Source: Ziziphus jujuba
Taxonomy: Eukaryota > Streptophyta > Magnoliopsida > Rosales > Rhamnaceae
Direction: 5' to 3'
Assembly: GCF_031755915.1 (NCBI RefSeq)
Contig: NC_083388.1
Coordinates: 18,130,001-18,194,000 of the forward strand
Length of the DNA stretch: 64,000 nt
Part shown: in pieces, positions 38,600 through 49,220 of the stretch
Layout: each line of letters begins with the position of its first letter
Position numbering within the stretch: the stretch's first letter is position 1
Notes under the pieces: generated by a model
The model's input: only the letters and a program-made list of their open reading frames with translations
What the model was told of the DNA's origin: nothing
Database searches by the model: none
Made by a program: the position numbers and the translations under genes

Positions 38600-38960
38600 A
38601 TGAAGATGAAACTCAAAGAGAGAACATCTTCCACACGATGTGAAATTCAAGATAAGATTTGTAGTATGATTATTGATAGTGGAAGTTGTACCAATGTAAT
38701 TAATAATCTTGTAGTAGATAAATTAGGCTTGACAACAATTAAACATCTAGAACCATATAGATTACAATGGATTAATGATAGTAATGAGATGAAAGTTAAT
38801 AAACAAGCCAAAGTAAAATTCAGCATTGATAAATATATGAATGTGGTTTTGTGTGATGTTGTACATATGCATGCGGGACATATTTTACTTGGTAGGCCTT
38901 GACAATTTGATAGAGATGCTATTCATTATGGTAGAGAGAATACTATTATTTTTAGATTTA
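38600..38960 (+). pseudogene. Ty3-gypsy aspartic protease
   Basis: The segment CSMIIDSGSCTNVI holds the DSG catalytic motif (Asp codon at about 38674). It is followed by the conserved ILLGRP near 38883. A TGA stop follows GRP where Trp is usual. The protease would cleave the gag-pol polyprotein. Confidence 0.85.
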
Positions 38961-39247
38961 AAGGTAAAAGGTCAAGTTGGAGGCATTAACTTCTAAAGAG
39001 GTGTACAAAGATCAAGTACAAATACAGAAAAGGAGGGTGGCCGAACAACTCAAAGAGAGAGCTAGCATGGTCCCCATGGTAACAACACCCATCCAAGGAG
39101 TCCAAGTCATGCAAGACTAACCAGGTAAGTGTTCTAAAACCCAACTTGAATGGAAAAACCAAGAGAAAGCCGAATTGGAGTGAAAAAAAAATGAGAAACT
39201 CGAGAGCTATAGCAAGAAACCCGAGAGTAAGGAAAGTTATGTGGTGG

Positions 39248-39249
<2 letters not shown>

Positions 39250-39288
<39 letters not shown>
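39250..39288. repeat. (GA)n microsatellite in the gypsy pol spacer
   Basis: About 20 GA repeats lie between the protease and RT regions, followed by GGAAAGAAAGGAAAGAAAGG. Confidence 0.95.
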
Positions 39289-39291
<3 letters not shown>

Positions 39292-39434
39292 AAGAAAGGA
39301 AAGAAAGGAAGAATAGAAATTTTTATTTGAGTTTTGGAGATGTAAATAAATCTATCTTGAGTAAGAAACTATTGCTGGTCATGATTTATAAAGATAATTA
39401 TTTTAATGATTAAGCTAACCTTGAAGAACTTGAA

Positions 39435-40760
39435 TTGCCAAGTTTGATTCTTTCTCTTTTGCAAGATTTTGAAGATGTCTTTCTGGATGAGATTCCAAGG
39501 GGATTACCACCAATTAGAGGAATTGAACATCAAATTGACTTTGTTCCAGGGGATGCCATATCAAATAGACCTGCATATAGAAGCAATCCCGAAGAAATAA
39601 AGGAACTACAAAAACAGGTAAATGAGTTACTTGATAAATGTTATATTCGTGAGAGTATGAGTCCATGTGCTGTTCCTGTTTTATTAGTGCCTAAAAAATA
39701 TGGTTCTTAGAGAATGTATATTGATTGTAGGGCTATAAATAATATTAGATGATATGCTTGATGAATTGCACAGAGCTTGCATGTTTACTAAAATTGATCT
39801 TAGGAGTGGATATCATCAAATTAGGATGAAAGAAGATGATGAATGGAAGACCGCATTTAAGACTAAATATGGGCTGTATGAATGGTTAGTCATGCATTTT
39901 GGTTTAACTAATGCACCTAGTACTTTTATGAGGCTTATGAATAATGTTATGCATCCATTTATTGGTAAATTTGTGGTTGTGTATTTTGATGACATTTTAG
40001 TGTATAGCTGAAACTTAGATGAGCATGTAGACCATCTTAGACAAGTTTTAAATATCCTTAGGAAAGAAAGGTTGTTTGCTAACATGAAAAAGTGTGATTT
40101 TTGCAAAGATGAGCTTATTTTCCTAGGATTTGTAGTAAGTGCTGCAAGAATCAAAGTTGATCAATCTAAAGTTCAAGCAATCAAGGAATGGCCGACGACA
40201 ACTTCTATCATTTAAGTTAGGAGCTTTCATGGCTTGGCAAGTTTTTATCGAAGATTTGTCAAGGACTTTAGTACCATCGCAGCACCTTTGAATGAAGTTG
40301 TAAAGAAGAATGTTGGCTTTAAAATGAGGGAAATACAAGAAAAATCTTTTAATTTGTTGAAAGAAAAATTATGTAATGCACCTTTATTAGTTTTGCCAAA
40401 TTTTTCTAAAACTTTTGAAATTGAATGTGATGCTTTGGGTGTAGGTATTAGAGCTGTATTAATGTAAGAAGGAAGGCCTATAGCCTAATTTAGTGAAAAA
40501 TTAAATGGAGCTGCACTAAACTACCTGACATATGACAAGGAAATGTATGCTTTAGTGGGGGCTTTGGAAACGTGGCAGCATTATCTCATGCCAAAAGAAT
40601 TTGTGATTCATATGAATCATGAATCTTTGAAGCACATTAAAGACTAAGGAAAGCTCAATCGAAGGCATGCCAAGTGGATTTAATTTATTGAGACCTTTCC
40701 ATATGTGATCCAATATAAGAAAGGTAAGGAAAATGTGGTTGCCAATGCATTATCTCGAAG
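39435..40760 (+). pseudogene. Ty3-gypsy reverse transcriptase and RNase H
   Basis: RT runs from FEDVFLDEIPRGLPPIRGIE (39465) through [15 protein letters not shown] and the catalytic YFDDILVYS (about 39982-40008). RNase H follows ([17 protein letters not shown], about 40420-40467; [31 protein letters not shown] at about 40728-40762). A stop follows KKYGS at 39709 where Trp is expected, and about a dozen residues before MLDELH are deleted. Further stops lie near 40011, 40215, 40467 and 40485. It cannot make a working polymerase. Confidence 0.92.
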
Positions 40761-40799
40761 GTATGTTCTCTTTTCTAACGTAGATGCTAGATTGCTTGG

Positions 40800-42085
40800 T
40801 TTGAACAATTAAAGGAAATTTATGAGCATGATAGTGACTTTGGAGAAATATTTAGAACCTGTTTGAAACATGGATTTAATAAATTTTACATATTTGAGGG
40901 GTATTTGTTTAGGGAAAACAAATTTTGTGTGCCTAATTGTAGCATTAGGGAATTACTAGTTCGAGAAGGTCATGGGGGTGGTTTGGTCATTTTGGTATTT
41001 TTAAAACTTTATCCTTACTGTAAGAATATTTTTATTAGCCTAACATGAAGAGAGATGTTGAGAAAATTTGTGAAAGGTGTTTGAAATACCAAAAGGTTAA
41101 GTCCAAGTTGAAGCCGCACGGATTGTACCAACCTTTGCCGATTCCTTCACATCCTTGGGTAGATTTGTCTATGGATTTTATTCTTGGTTTGCCTAGGTCA
41201 AAGATAAGTAAGGATTCAATATTTGTTGTTGTGGATAGATTTTCTAAGATGACACATTTTATTGCATGTAATAAAACTGATGATGCATCTAATGTTGCTA
41301 ATTTATTTTTCAAATAAATTGTGAGGTTACATGGAATGCCTAGGACTATTATTTCGGATGGAGATGCTAAGTTCTTAAGTTATTTTTGAAAAACTTTGTG
41401 GGCTAAGTTAGGTACTAAGCTGTTAGTTTCAACTACTTTTCATCTACAAACTGATGGACAAACCGAAGTAGTAAATAAGACTTTGTTAGCATTGTTGAGA
41501 GCATTAATTAGTAGAAATTTGAGAACTTAGGAGGATTGTTTACAGCATGTTGAACTTGCCTATAATATATCTTTGCATTCAGCTACTAAATTTACTCCTT
41601 TTGAAATTGTTTATGGGTTTAATCTTTTGACTCCATTAGATTTAACACCTTTACCATTAAGTGAATGTGCTAATCTAGATGGAAAACAAAAAGCTGATTT
41701 TGTGAAATAGATTCATGAAAAGACTAAGGCTAATATTGAGAAGAGGACCAAGCAATATGCAAGGAATGCTAATCAAGGCCAAAAATAAGTTGTCTTTGAA
41801 CTTGGAGATTGGGTTTGGTTGCACCTGAGAAATGAGAGGTTTCTCGAGTAAAGGAAGTCCAAGCTTATGCCGTGTGGAGATGGACATTTTCAAGTTTTGG
41901 AACGGATAAATGGCAATGCTTACAAACTTGATTTGCCGGGTGGGTATAATGTTTGTGCTACATTTAGTATTTCTAATTTGTCTTTTTTTACTGCAGGTGA
42001 TTACTTTGATTTGTGGACAAATCCTTTTCAAAAGAAGGAAAATGATGCGAATCCGTCCAGACTCGCACAACCGACAACCCGCTAG
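40800..42085 (+). pseudogene. Ty3-gypsy integrase
   Basis: The HHCC zinc-binding region is partly preserved near 40950-41090 ([15 protein letters not shown]). The DDE core shows [14 protein letters not shown] (about 41165), ISDGDAKFLSYF (about 41355) and [12 protein letters not shown] (about 41450). The C-terminal part ([20 protein letters not shown]) ends in a frame that crosses into the 3' LTR at 42043 and stops at 42085. Several Trp, Gln and Glu codons have become stops. Confidence 0.9.
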
Positions 42086-43180
42086 GGTGCCGACCCGATA
42101 TGGATGAAGACTGGACCAATTACTAGAGCTTAAGCCAAGAGGTTTAGGGAAAATCTTGCTGCCTTTATCCAAGGATTAATTCATTCTCAAGAGTGCTTGT
42201 CCATACTTAAAGATCCAAGACCATTTTTGAGCATACAAGTAGTGGAAGCTGGTATGGGCTCGGGTAGCGGTTTTGGTGCTTTTAGGGAGTCCGGACAGCA
42301 TGAAATGGTTCTAATGCTTTATGGATTCAATGCATATGTCTAAGAGGATATGGAATCAATTCAAGGTAGATTCAAACCCCTCCAAAAAGGCATTATGCGA
42401 ATGGGTTGAAGAAGTGGTCGGATTTTGTTGTTTTCTTGCTGGCTTTACTGTATTTTGTTGAGTTAGCTTTTTCTCTTTCTTCCAAGCAGGGGAAACATGT
42501 GGGACTCCATAACAAGCTTATTTGGCATCTTACAAAGCATATTGAAGCTGATTTGGAGCTCAATTTGGTCAAAGATTGATCAAAGTCAACTTAGTCAAAA
42601 AGCTAATATTTTAGTTTTCCAATATGATTCTACTTTTTATTTTAGGAAATTACCAATACTTTTTGAGTTTTTATTTATTTATTTTCTAGAAAAATAAGTT
42701 TAGGAAATTTATTATTTTGTTATTTTATTATTTTCATTGTAAATTAATTAATTCCTAATTCAAAATAAATGAATTAATTAATCCAAAATTAGATTAGAAA
42801 ATGAGTAGATTTTCGGCCATAATAGAATTCTACAAGTCATGGCCGGTTTTAACTTTTGTTTTTAGGGTTTTATTTTGTTTTCTCTTAGCCTATAAAAAGG
42901 CTTTTCTTTGAGGAAGACACCATTAATAATATTTAGAATTTATTTTGTTAGATTGAATTTCTCTTTGTTTTTTTGAACACCTAAAACACCATTAGCGAGT
43001 GAGTGTTTTAGTTTGACTTATCAATAAGACTTCCATCACCTATTGTGGCATATTCATTATATACCAAGGTTTCTAATCACAGGTTGGTTAGGGGTCAACA
43101 TGACCATTAGAACTTGAACATAATTAGATCTGAGCTAATATATTACGGGTTTAGGAGCAGGTTGTCCTAGATTCGTATCA
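42030..43180 (+). repeat. Polypurine tract and 3' LTR of the Ty3-gypsy element
   Basis: The tract AAAAGAAGGAAAA (42030-42042) directly precedes the LTR at 42043. The LTR ends at GATTCGTATCA (43180). It carries the same blocks as the 5' LTR and the solo LTR at 21401-22529. Confidence 0.92.
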
Positions 43181-44145
43181 ACATATACCTTTTGTCTTCT
43201 TTTTTTTTTTTTCTTGAATATTTATCTGTTACTTCATGGATTTCCTACTTTCCTTAAAAATCAAGGTACGAACTATTATTCCTTTGAAATAGATTGGTTC
43301 ATGTCGTCACTTTGTAGTACTAGCTTTTAATCGGAAACATCTAGCAATAGAGACACACATGATTGAGTAATCCAATCAATAGTATCTAAAAAAAATGTAA
43401 ATCCGATCAAGATGGAAGTGTGATGTTGGTACTATAAATATACAAACAAAAAGATTGTTTTTTGTTAATATACTATGCACCCTGCAAGGGACTCATTGTG
43501 TCTGAAACTTGTGGAATTGGTGCACTAAGTAAAGTGGATTTTTTTATCCTGCTTGGTGTAAGCTTCTTGTCCTTTGTTCTTTCAAGATCTAGGGCACCAC
43601 ATCAATGAGAAGAAAGAAGAAAACTATAGGACCTAGTAAAGAGAGAGAGAGAGAGAGAGAGAAAGAGGGACAGAGAAAGAAAAAGCTAGAGGCTAGAAAG
43701 ACAGGTGGTGCTTCAGGTCAATGATGGTAGTCGTGGCTTGGAGATGGAGCACCAATTATGGCATCTAATCTAATCATGTATTGGCATTTTATTTTTTGAT
43801 GTTTTCATTTTTGTTTTAAAAAAAAATTAATAATAGTAAATTACTTTTATAACATTTACTTTTACTTATTAAATATTATAATAATGGATAAAATTGTAAT
43901 TTACAATTAAAATTAAATGGGTTATAATAAACATATAATCATGGTTAAAACTAACATGTTTGATAAACAGGTTATTGCGGGTCAATTTTGAATTAAAGAA
44001 TTAATCTGAATATGACACTATTAATAATCATGTTAAACAGATTGATTTGAGTATGATCCGAATCTATTTATAATAAACCTAAACTCATTTATTGCATGTC
44101 GTTTTCGAATCGTCCCACTATGACGTTACTCAAATTGCCACTTTA

Positions 44146-45830
44146 CCACTAGAAATCTATTGTCAGGTTTCGTTTTTACAAGTATGGCAAACAACTCATT
44201 CAGAATCCAAAGAATATATTATTGTTTAAATGACAACTAGTTGAACCGGTTATGAAAAAAAAATTTGGAATTTGAATTTTCTTTAATGAAATAAATTTTT
44301 TTAAAAAAAGAGAAGAATCTTTTTTTTCATGTTGGCCAAAACCACCCAACGGTGAGAAATCCCATTTCTTCTTAATTCTCGCATGCAACCAAAATCCATT
44401 GGCTTCTCCAAATTTCTCCATCACTGTATCGCTACAAGAAACAAATTTTTCTGTGTTCCAGCCAACAAAAACGCATTGCAAGCAGAAGAGAAATGACTTC
44501 TTCACCAAATCTACGAGAAAAATCAAGAAGTTGCCCATTTTAATGTGAGGATTGCTGATTTTGAGAAAGCAAAAATTGATTCTAGAGTTCGGATCCTCCA
44601 CCTAGAGAGAGAGCTCTTTGAAAGGGATGAAATGATCAATTCATGTCGAGGATTGGTGATGGTGGTGTGTTGGAGTTTGAAGAACATTCCAGTGGTGGTT
44701 GTCAGACAGAGTGGTTAGCTACCCTTTTTTTTTTTTTTTTTTAACAAACAAGTGGATTTTTTTTATTTTTAATTTCTTCTCATTTTTGGGTTTTTGTTGC
44801 TCTTTCTTGTATTTTTTTTTGGAAATCCAATTATGGTGTTAAAAAAAATAAATAACAAAATGAAAAACTAGGGCAAGAAATTAATGATATTGTCGATGGT
44901 TTTCACGAGAATGATTTATTAGGTTTTGATCTTTTTGTTTTTTTTTTTTGGTGTTCATTTTAGGGGAAATTTAGATTACAAATGCAATGAATGAAGGAAA
45001 GCTTCTATCGAGGAGATAATATTTGGACTTTTGCCTAAAAGTTTGGAAGAAGGTTATTGCAAAGGCGAGACTGATTTGATTCTTAAGGGAATCCCAAAAA
45101 CCATGATTCAAGTTGTAAGTTATAAGAAAAAGGGAATTTTATTTCATCTCTAAATCCACAGCTTTTTTTTTTTTTTTTTTTTTTTTTTTGTGTTTTGAGT
45201 GTTTATTTTGAGGTTGGAAGTCTTGGTATATAACACTATTTCAACAATTGAATTTAAAATTTTTGATTGAATGTTGCATTTTTTGTGAGTTTCAATTGCT
45301 GGATTGCTTTTCTTGTTGATAAAGGCTTTACCTTTTCTTTTTTTCTGTTTTTAATCATTATTGTTCTTTGTGCAGGAGATCAAAAGCACAAAAGAGCAGA
45401 TAGTCTTTCCTTGTGGACAATTTCTTAGCATGAGTAATTCCTCTGCTACTGATACTGGAGGTCCTTGGAAGGAAAATTTTCATTTTTATGTAGCGTAGAT
45501 ACTATCTTTTAGTTTAAATTTCCATTCAATACAATTACCAATTGCATTATCAAGATGTTAGAAAAACTTGAGCTAGTTTTGTTGATTCATATTTCTTTCC
45601 TCTATGCTTGGAGTTTAATTTATGGTTTTTGTTTTGAATTATATATATATACATATATTGTTTTGTTTTGTTCAAATTAAATTTATTTCCACTTTTTTGC
45701 AGCTTGCTTATAATTAGTGGTAATTGAATTTCACTTTTGTTTTTGGTTCTTGAATGTTTCTCTATTTCTTTGGTAAAAGGGCTGTAGTGAAATCTATAAT
45801 CATTTAGTTATCACGATCTAAAACTGACAA
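44146..45830 (+). other. Possible fragments of an unidentified gene
   Basis: I do not recognise this gene. A coiled-coil-like reading lies at about 44526-44640 (NQEVAHFNVRIADFEKAKI, RVRILHLERELFERDEMI). An exon-like stretch at about 44985-45114 (IIFGLLPKSLEEGYCKGETD, LILKGIPKTMIQV) ends at a consensus donor GTAAGT (45115). The matching acceptor TTTGTGCAG ends at 45376, and the next reading (EIKSTKEQIVFPCGQFLSMS) runs to a stop at 45496-45498. Stops and a probable frameshift before 44985 suggest a decayed gene. Codon-like composition and the splice pair are the evidence; a chance arrangement is possible. Confidence 0.35.
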
Positions 45831-46268
45831 ACAGCCTTGAAAAATCTATATTTCTGTCCTTATTTTACTATCACTATCTAAGACTGATAGACCTCCTTGA
45901 ATTCGATGTTGACAAATCTGTTTGTGTTGGCCAAGCTAGGTCTGCCTTATCTTGGCCATTTACGGAGAAAACCCAACCTTATTCTTATGCAAAACAAATC
46001 TAAAATTTCTTCAGCTTCAAGATTTTACTTATAAACCAATAAACATGGCACTCCCACCACCACAAATGGACAGCTCCTTCTTCTCTGTTTGCCATGTGGT
46101 GGCCATGCTATGTCCCGGCTGAGGCCACATCAAACCCCATGATGAACTTATGCAAACACCTTGCTTCACGCAACCACCACATTCTTGTCACCTTCGTGGT
46201 CATCGAAGAGTGGCTCGGCATCATGGACTCTGAGCCGAGGCAGCCCCAGAACATCCACCTTGGCACAC

Positions 46269-46480
46269 TATTAGGAATTATAGGAGTTAATTGTGGGAAG
46301 AGATATTATCAAATCTTAAATTTAGGATATGATAAGATCTATCCATTAATCATAGGATAATTTGTTTATTTGTTTCCTTGTAGATACACTTGTATTTTCT
46401 TATATATACTGTAAAACTTCAGTCATATGATGGAACAGAAATTCTTTCATAATTGTGTTAATTAGCATAGTATCAGAGCC
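46269..46480 (+). repeat. 5' LTR and primer-binding site of the copia element
   Basis: The LTR runs 46269-46467 and starts TATTAGG where the 3' copy has TGTTAGG, so the TG end is mutated. The primer site follows directly at 46468. Confidence 0.92.
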
Positions 46481-46577
46481 TGGTTCAATTTCTTTTGTTT
46501 GGAATTGAAACTTGATCCTGGAAACACAATTTTTCTGTTTACTCTTTTCTTAAAATCTTCTTTGTATCATCATCACT

Positions 46578-47585
46578 ATGTCAGACCCTAATAGTAGTAA
46601 TGATGATTCTCACAAGAAGAATGATAGCCCTCCTATTGGTTTCCATGTATAAGACAATTCTTTGATTACTCCAGAACGTCTTGATGGAACACAATTATGT
46701 TGAGTGGTCCCTGAACGCTCAAAATAAGATCCATGGAAGAAAATGTTGGGGTTTTATTTCAGGTACAAAAGCTGCACCTAAAGATGAGCATTCAGAAGAA
46801 TATGAAACATGGCAAGATGAAAATTGTCTTGTCAAATCATGGCTTCTTGATGCGATGTCAAAGGACATTAGATCTTTGTTTCTTCGATTAGGCACAACAA
46901 AGGAAATTTGGGATGCTGCAAGACGAACATATTCTGTTGATTAAGATGCTTCAAAGGCGTATTAACTTCATTGTGAAATAATGTCTATCCGCCAGAATGG
47001 AGAATCTATTATTTTTTACTTTGGAACATTGCAAAAAATATGGCAATAACTTGATGATATTGATGATTGTACTATGGAGTGCACAAGTGATATCACAAAA
47101 TACACTACAAAGGTTAATGCCCAATGTATGTATGTTTTTTTGGCTGGGCTAGATTCTCATTTAGATGGGGTTAGAGGTTGTATACTTGCTACTATACCAC
47201 TCCTAAATATACAGAGTGTGTATGATGTAGTTTGTGCAGAAGCTAATTGATAGGAAGCCATGTTTGGAAGTACAACTGAGGGTGTTGCACTGGCCACCAA
47301 GAAGACATCTACCCCAAAGAAAGATCGAAAATGTACTCATTGTAATGGCATAGGTCACACAGTGTATACATGTTTTCGACTACATGGATATCTAGATTGG
47401 CATCCAAAAAGCAAGAAGGCATCTCAGTTTTTTTCTATTGCCAAAAAGGAGGACACCAATCTGAAAGTCAATGTAGCCACAAGTTCTGGATTTGCTGATC
47501 AGTCAGGTACATTTCTTACTAGTAATAGTGATTGGATAAATGACTCAGGTGCAACAGATCATATGACTTGTGATAGGTACAATTA
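46578..47585 (+). pseudogene. Copia gag and protease start
   Basis: It starts MSDPNSSNDDSHKKNDSPPI at 46578 and hits stops and a frameshift near 46650-46700. The main gag frame is 46681-46944 (VEWSLNAQNKIHGRKCWGFI, NCLVKSWLLDAMSKDIRSLF) with more stops at 46942-47250. The zinc knuckle CTHCNGIGHTVYTC lies at about 47332-47373. The protease motif NDSGATDHMTCD is at about 47539-47574, followed by a stop near 47584. Confidence 0.88.
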
Positions 47586-47591
47586 AAGCAA

Positions 47592-48768
47592 TTGTCTTCT
47601 AAATGCTCTACGACTACTATTACTAATGCTAATGGAGTTTCTTCTCCTATTGTTGGTACTGGTACAATTTTATTATCCCCATCTTTAACCATAAAAGATG
47701 TACTATTTATGCCATCACTAAATTGTAACCTCATTTCTGTCCAAAAATTGACCAAATCTCATAATCTGGCTTGTACGTTTTTTCCTACTCACTGTGTTCT
47801 TCAGGACCTTCAAACCAAGGAGAAGGTTGGATGTGGTAGAGAAAGTGACGGATTGTACTATCTGGAAGATGGATTCCAACATTCCAGAAAAGGACAAGCT
47901 AATTTGGTGCAAGATGATTCAACTGATAAGAAAAAGGAACAGATTTGGTTATGGCATAGACGTTTGGGGCATCCGTCTTTTTTCTATTTGAAATGATTAT
48001 TTCCTTATTTGTTTATTAGATTCAATGTTTCAGATTTTGTTTGTCAAACTTGTGTTCTTGCAAAAAGCCATCGTGCTATTTTTTTATTTAAGTGAAAATA
48101 AAGCAATTGTTCCTTTTGCATTAGTACATTCAGATGTTTGGGGACCAGCACCTACTTCCACTCTTAATGGAATGAGATGGTATGTAACTTTTGTGGATGA
48201 TTGCACTCGAATGACTTGGGTTTATCTAATGAAAACGAAGAGTGATGTAAGTTCCATTATACGTCTCTTTCATCAAATGATTTTCACTTAATTTGGTATG
48301 TCAATAAAAGTTCTTAGGTCTGATAATGGAGGGGAATACCTTAAGCAAGAGTTGACAGAGTTTATGAACTCAGTTGGAATGATTCATCAGACAACTTGTT
48401 CCTACTCACCGCAACAAAACGGTGTCGCAGAAAGGAAGAATAGACAACTCTTGGAGGTCACTCGATCTCTCTTAATAGGAGGCAATGTTCCATTTTACCT
48501 TTGGGGTGAAGCATTGAGGTCTACAGTGTATGTGATCAATCAAACTCCTTGCAGCATTCTTGAGTTTCGACGGCCATTAGATGTGCTATCTGATCATTGC
48601 ACTTTTTCACCGGTTGTTCATTTGCCTCCCAAAATTGTTGGTTGTGTTGTCTTTGTTCACTTACATCCACATCAAAGAAATAAGCTTGAATCACATGCAG
48701 TAAAATGTATTTTTATGGGATATGGAAGTTATCAAAAGGGATACAAATGTTATGATCCTTCTTCTTAG
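47592..48768 (+). pseudogene. Copia protease end and integrase
   Basis: The reading at 47592-47996 includes the GAG-pre-integrase motif WLWHRRLGHPSFFYLK. The integrase catalytic region lies in 48115-48768, with HSDVWGPAP (first Asp, about 48127), RSDNGGEYL (second Asp, about 48317) and NGVAERKNRQLLEV (Glu, about 48430). Frames are interrupted at about 47996, 48291 and 48768. Integrase would insert the cDNA copy. Confidence 0.9.
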
Positions 48769-49220
48769 AGACTTTATGTTTCTATGGATGTTGTCTTCCA
48801 TGAAAATGAGCTTTTTTACACACCAACTATAGATTCATCACTTCAGGAGGAGAATTATGAAGAAATGATTGATCATGATAGTACAATGCATGCATTTTTT
48901 CCATTAAATGTTGGATAGAAAAATGCAGGAGATACTGCATTAGATGATGGGAATGTTGAGTTAGAATTGCAAGAAGATCCTCTCAATGATAGTATAATTT
49001 CTCTCGAGTCACCACATCAACCACACCAATCTTCTTTGGAATCACCATCAATTGAGGTATCTACTAATTCTACTTTACCTATTATTGATGATATTAATAT
49101 GAAATACCTAAGTATCATCTTCCACATTGCTCTAACCGTGGTATACCTCCCATCAGATATGAACCCCATCTTAAAGCCAAAACCAAATATCCTATTAGTA
49201 ACCATGTCTCTTATCATAGT

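Larger units (their letters stand above)
34975..43180 (+). mobile_element. Complete but inactive Ty3-gypsy retrotransposon (8,206 bp)
   Basis: The 5' LTR is 34975-36096 (1,122 bp) and the 3' LTR is 42043-43180 (1,138 bp), both TGATGCGAAT..GTATCA. The primer-binding site TGGTATCAGAGCC lies at 36099-36111 and the polypurine tract AAAAGAAGGAAAA at 42030-42042. The order is gag, protease, RT, RNase H, integrase, which defines Ty3-gypsy. Flanking 5-mers ACACA (34970-34974) and ACATA (43181-43185) differ by one base. About a dozen stops and a deletion in RT show that it is dead. The integrase frame runs on past the start of the 3' LTR, a trait known from the CRM chromovirus clade; the clade is otherwise not settled. 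It sits inside the hAT element and is therefore younger than it. Confidence 0.93.
30625..44145 (-). mobile_element. hAT DNA transposon (about 5.3 kb) with a nested Ty3-gypsy element
   Basis: The left end, TAGACGTAGCCATTTTTG (30625), pairs with the right end, which on the minus strand reads TAAAGTGGCAATTTGAG (from 44145). Both begin TA and share GT.GC.ATTT. The flanking 8-mers CCACTAGC (30617-30624) and CCACTAGA (44146-44153) match at 7 of 8, and 8-bp duplications are typical of hAT elements. The subterminal motif TCAAATCAATCTGTTTAA is present near both ends in opposite orientation. Inside are a hAT transposase relic (31922-33978, minus) and an 8.2-kb Ty3-gypsy insertion (34975-43180). Subterminal GTTAAC/AACCTATT-rich repeats at 30680-30910 resemble those of Ac/RICESLEEPER-type elements. 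Confidence 0.78.
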
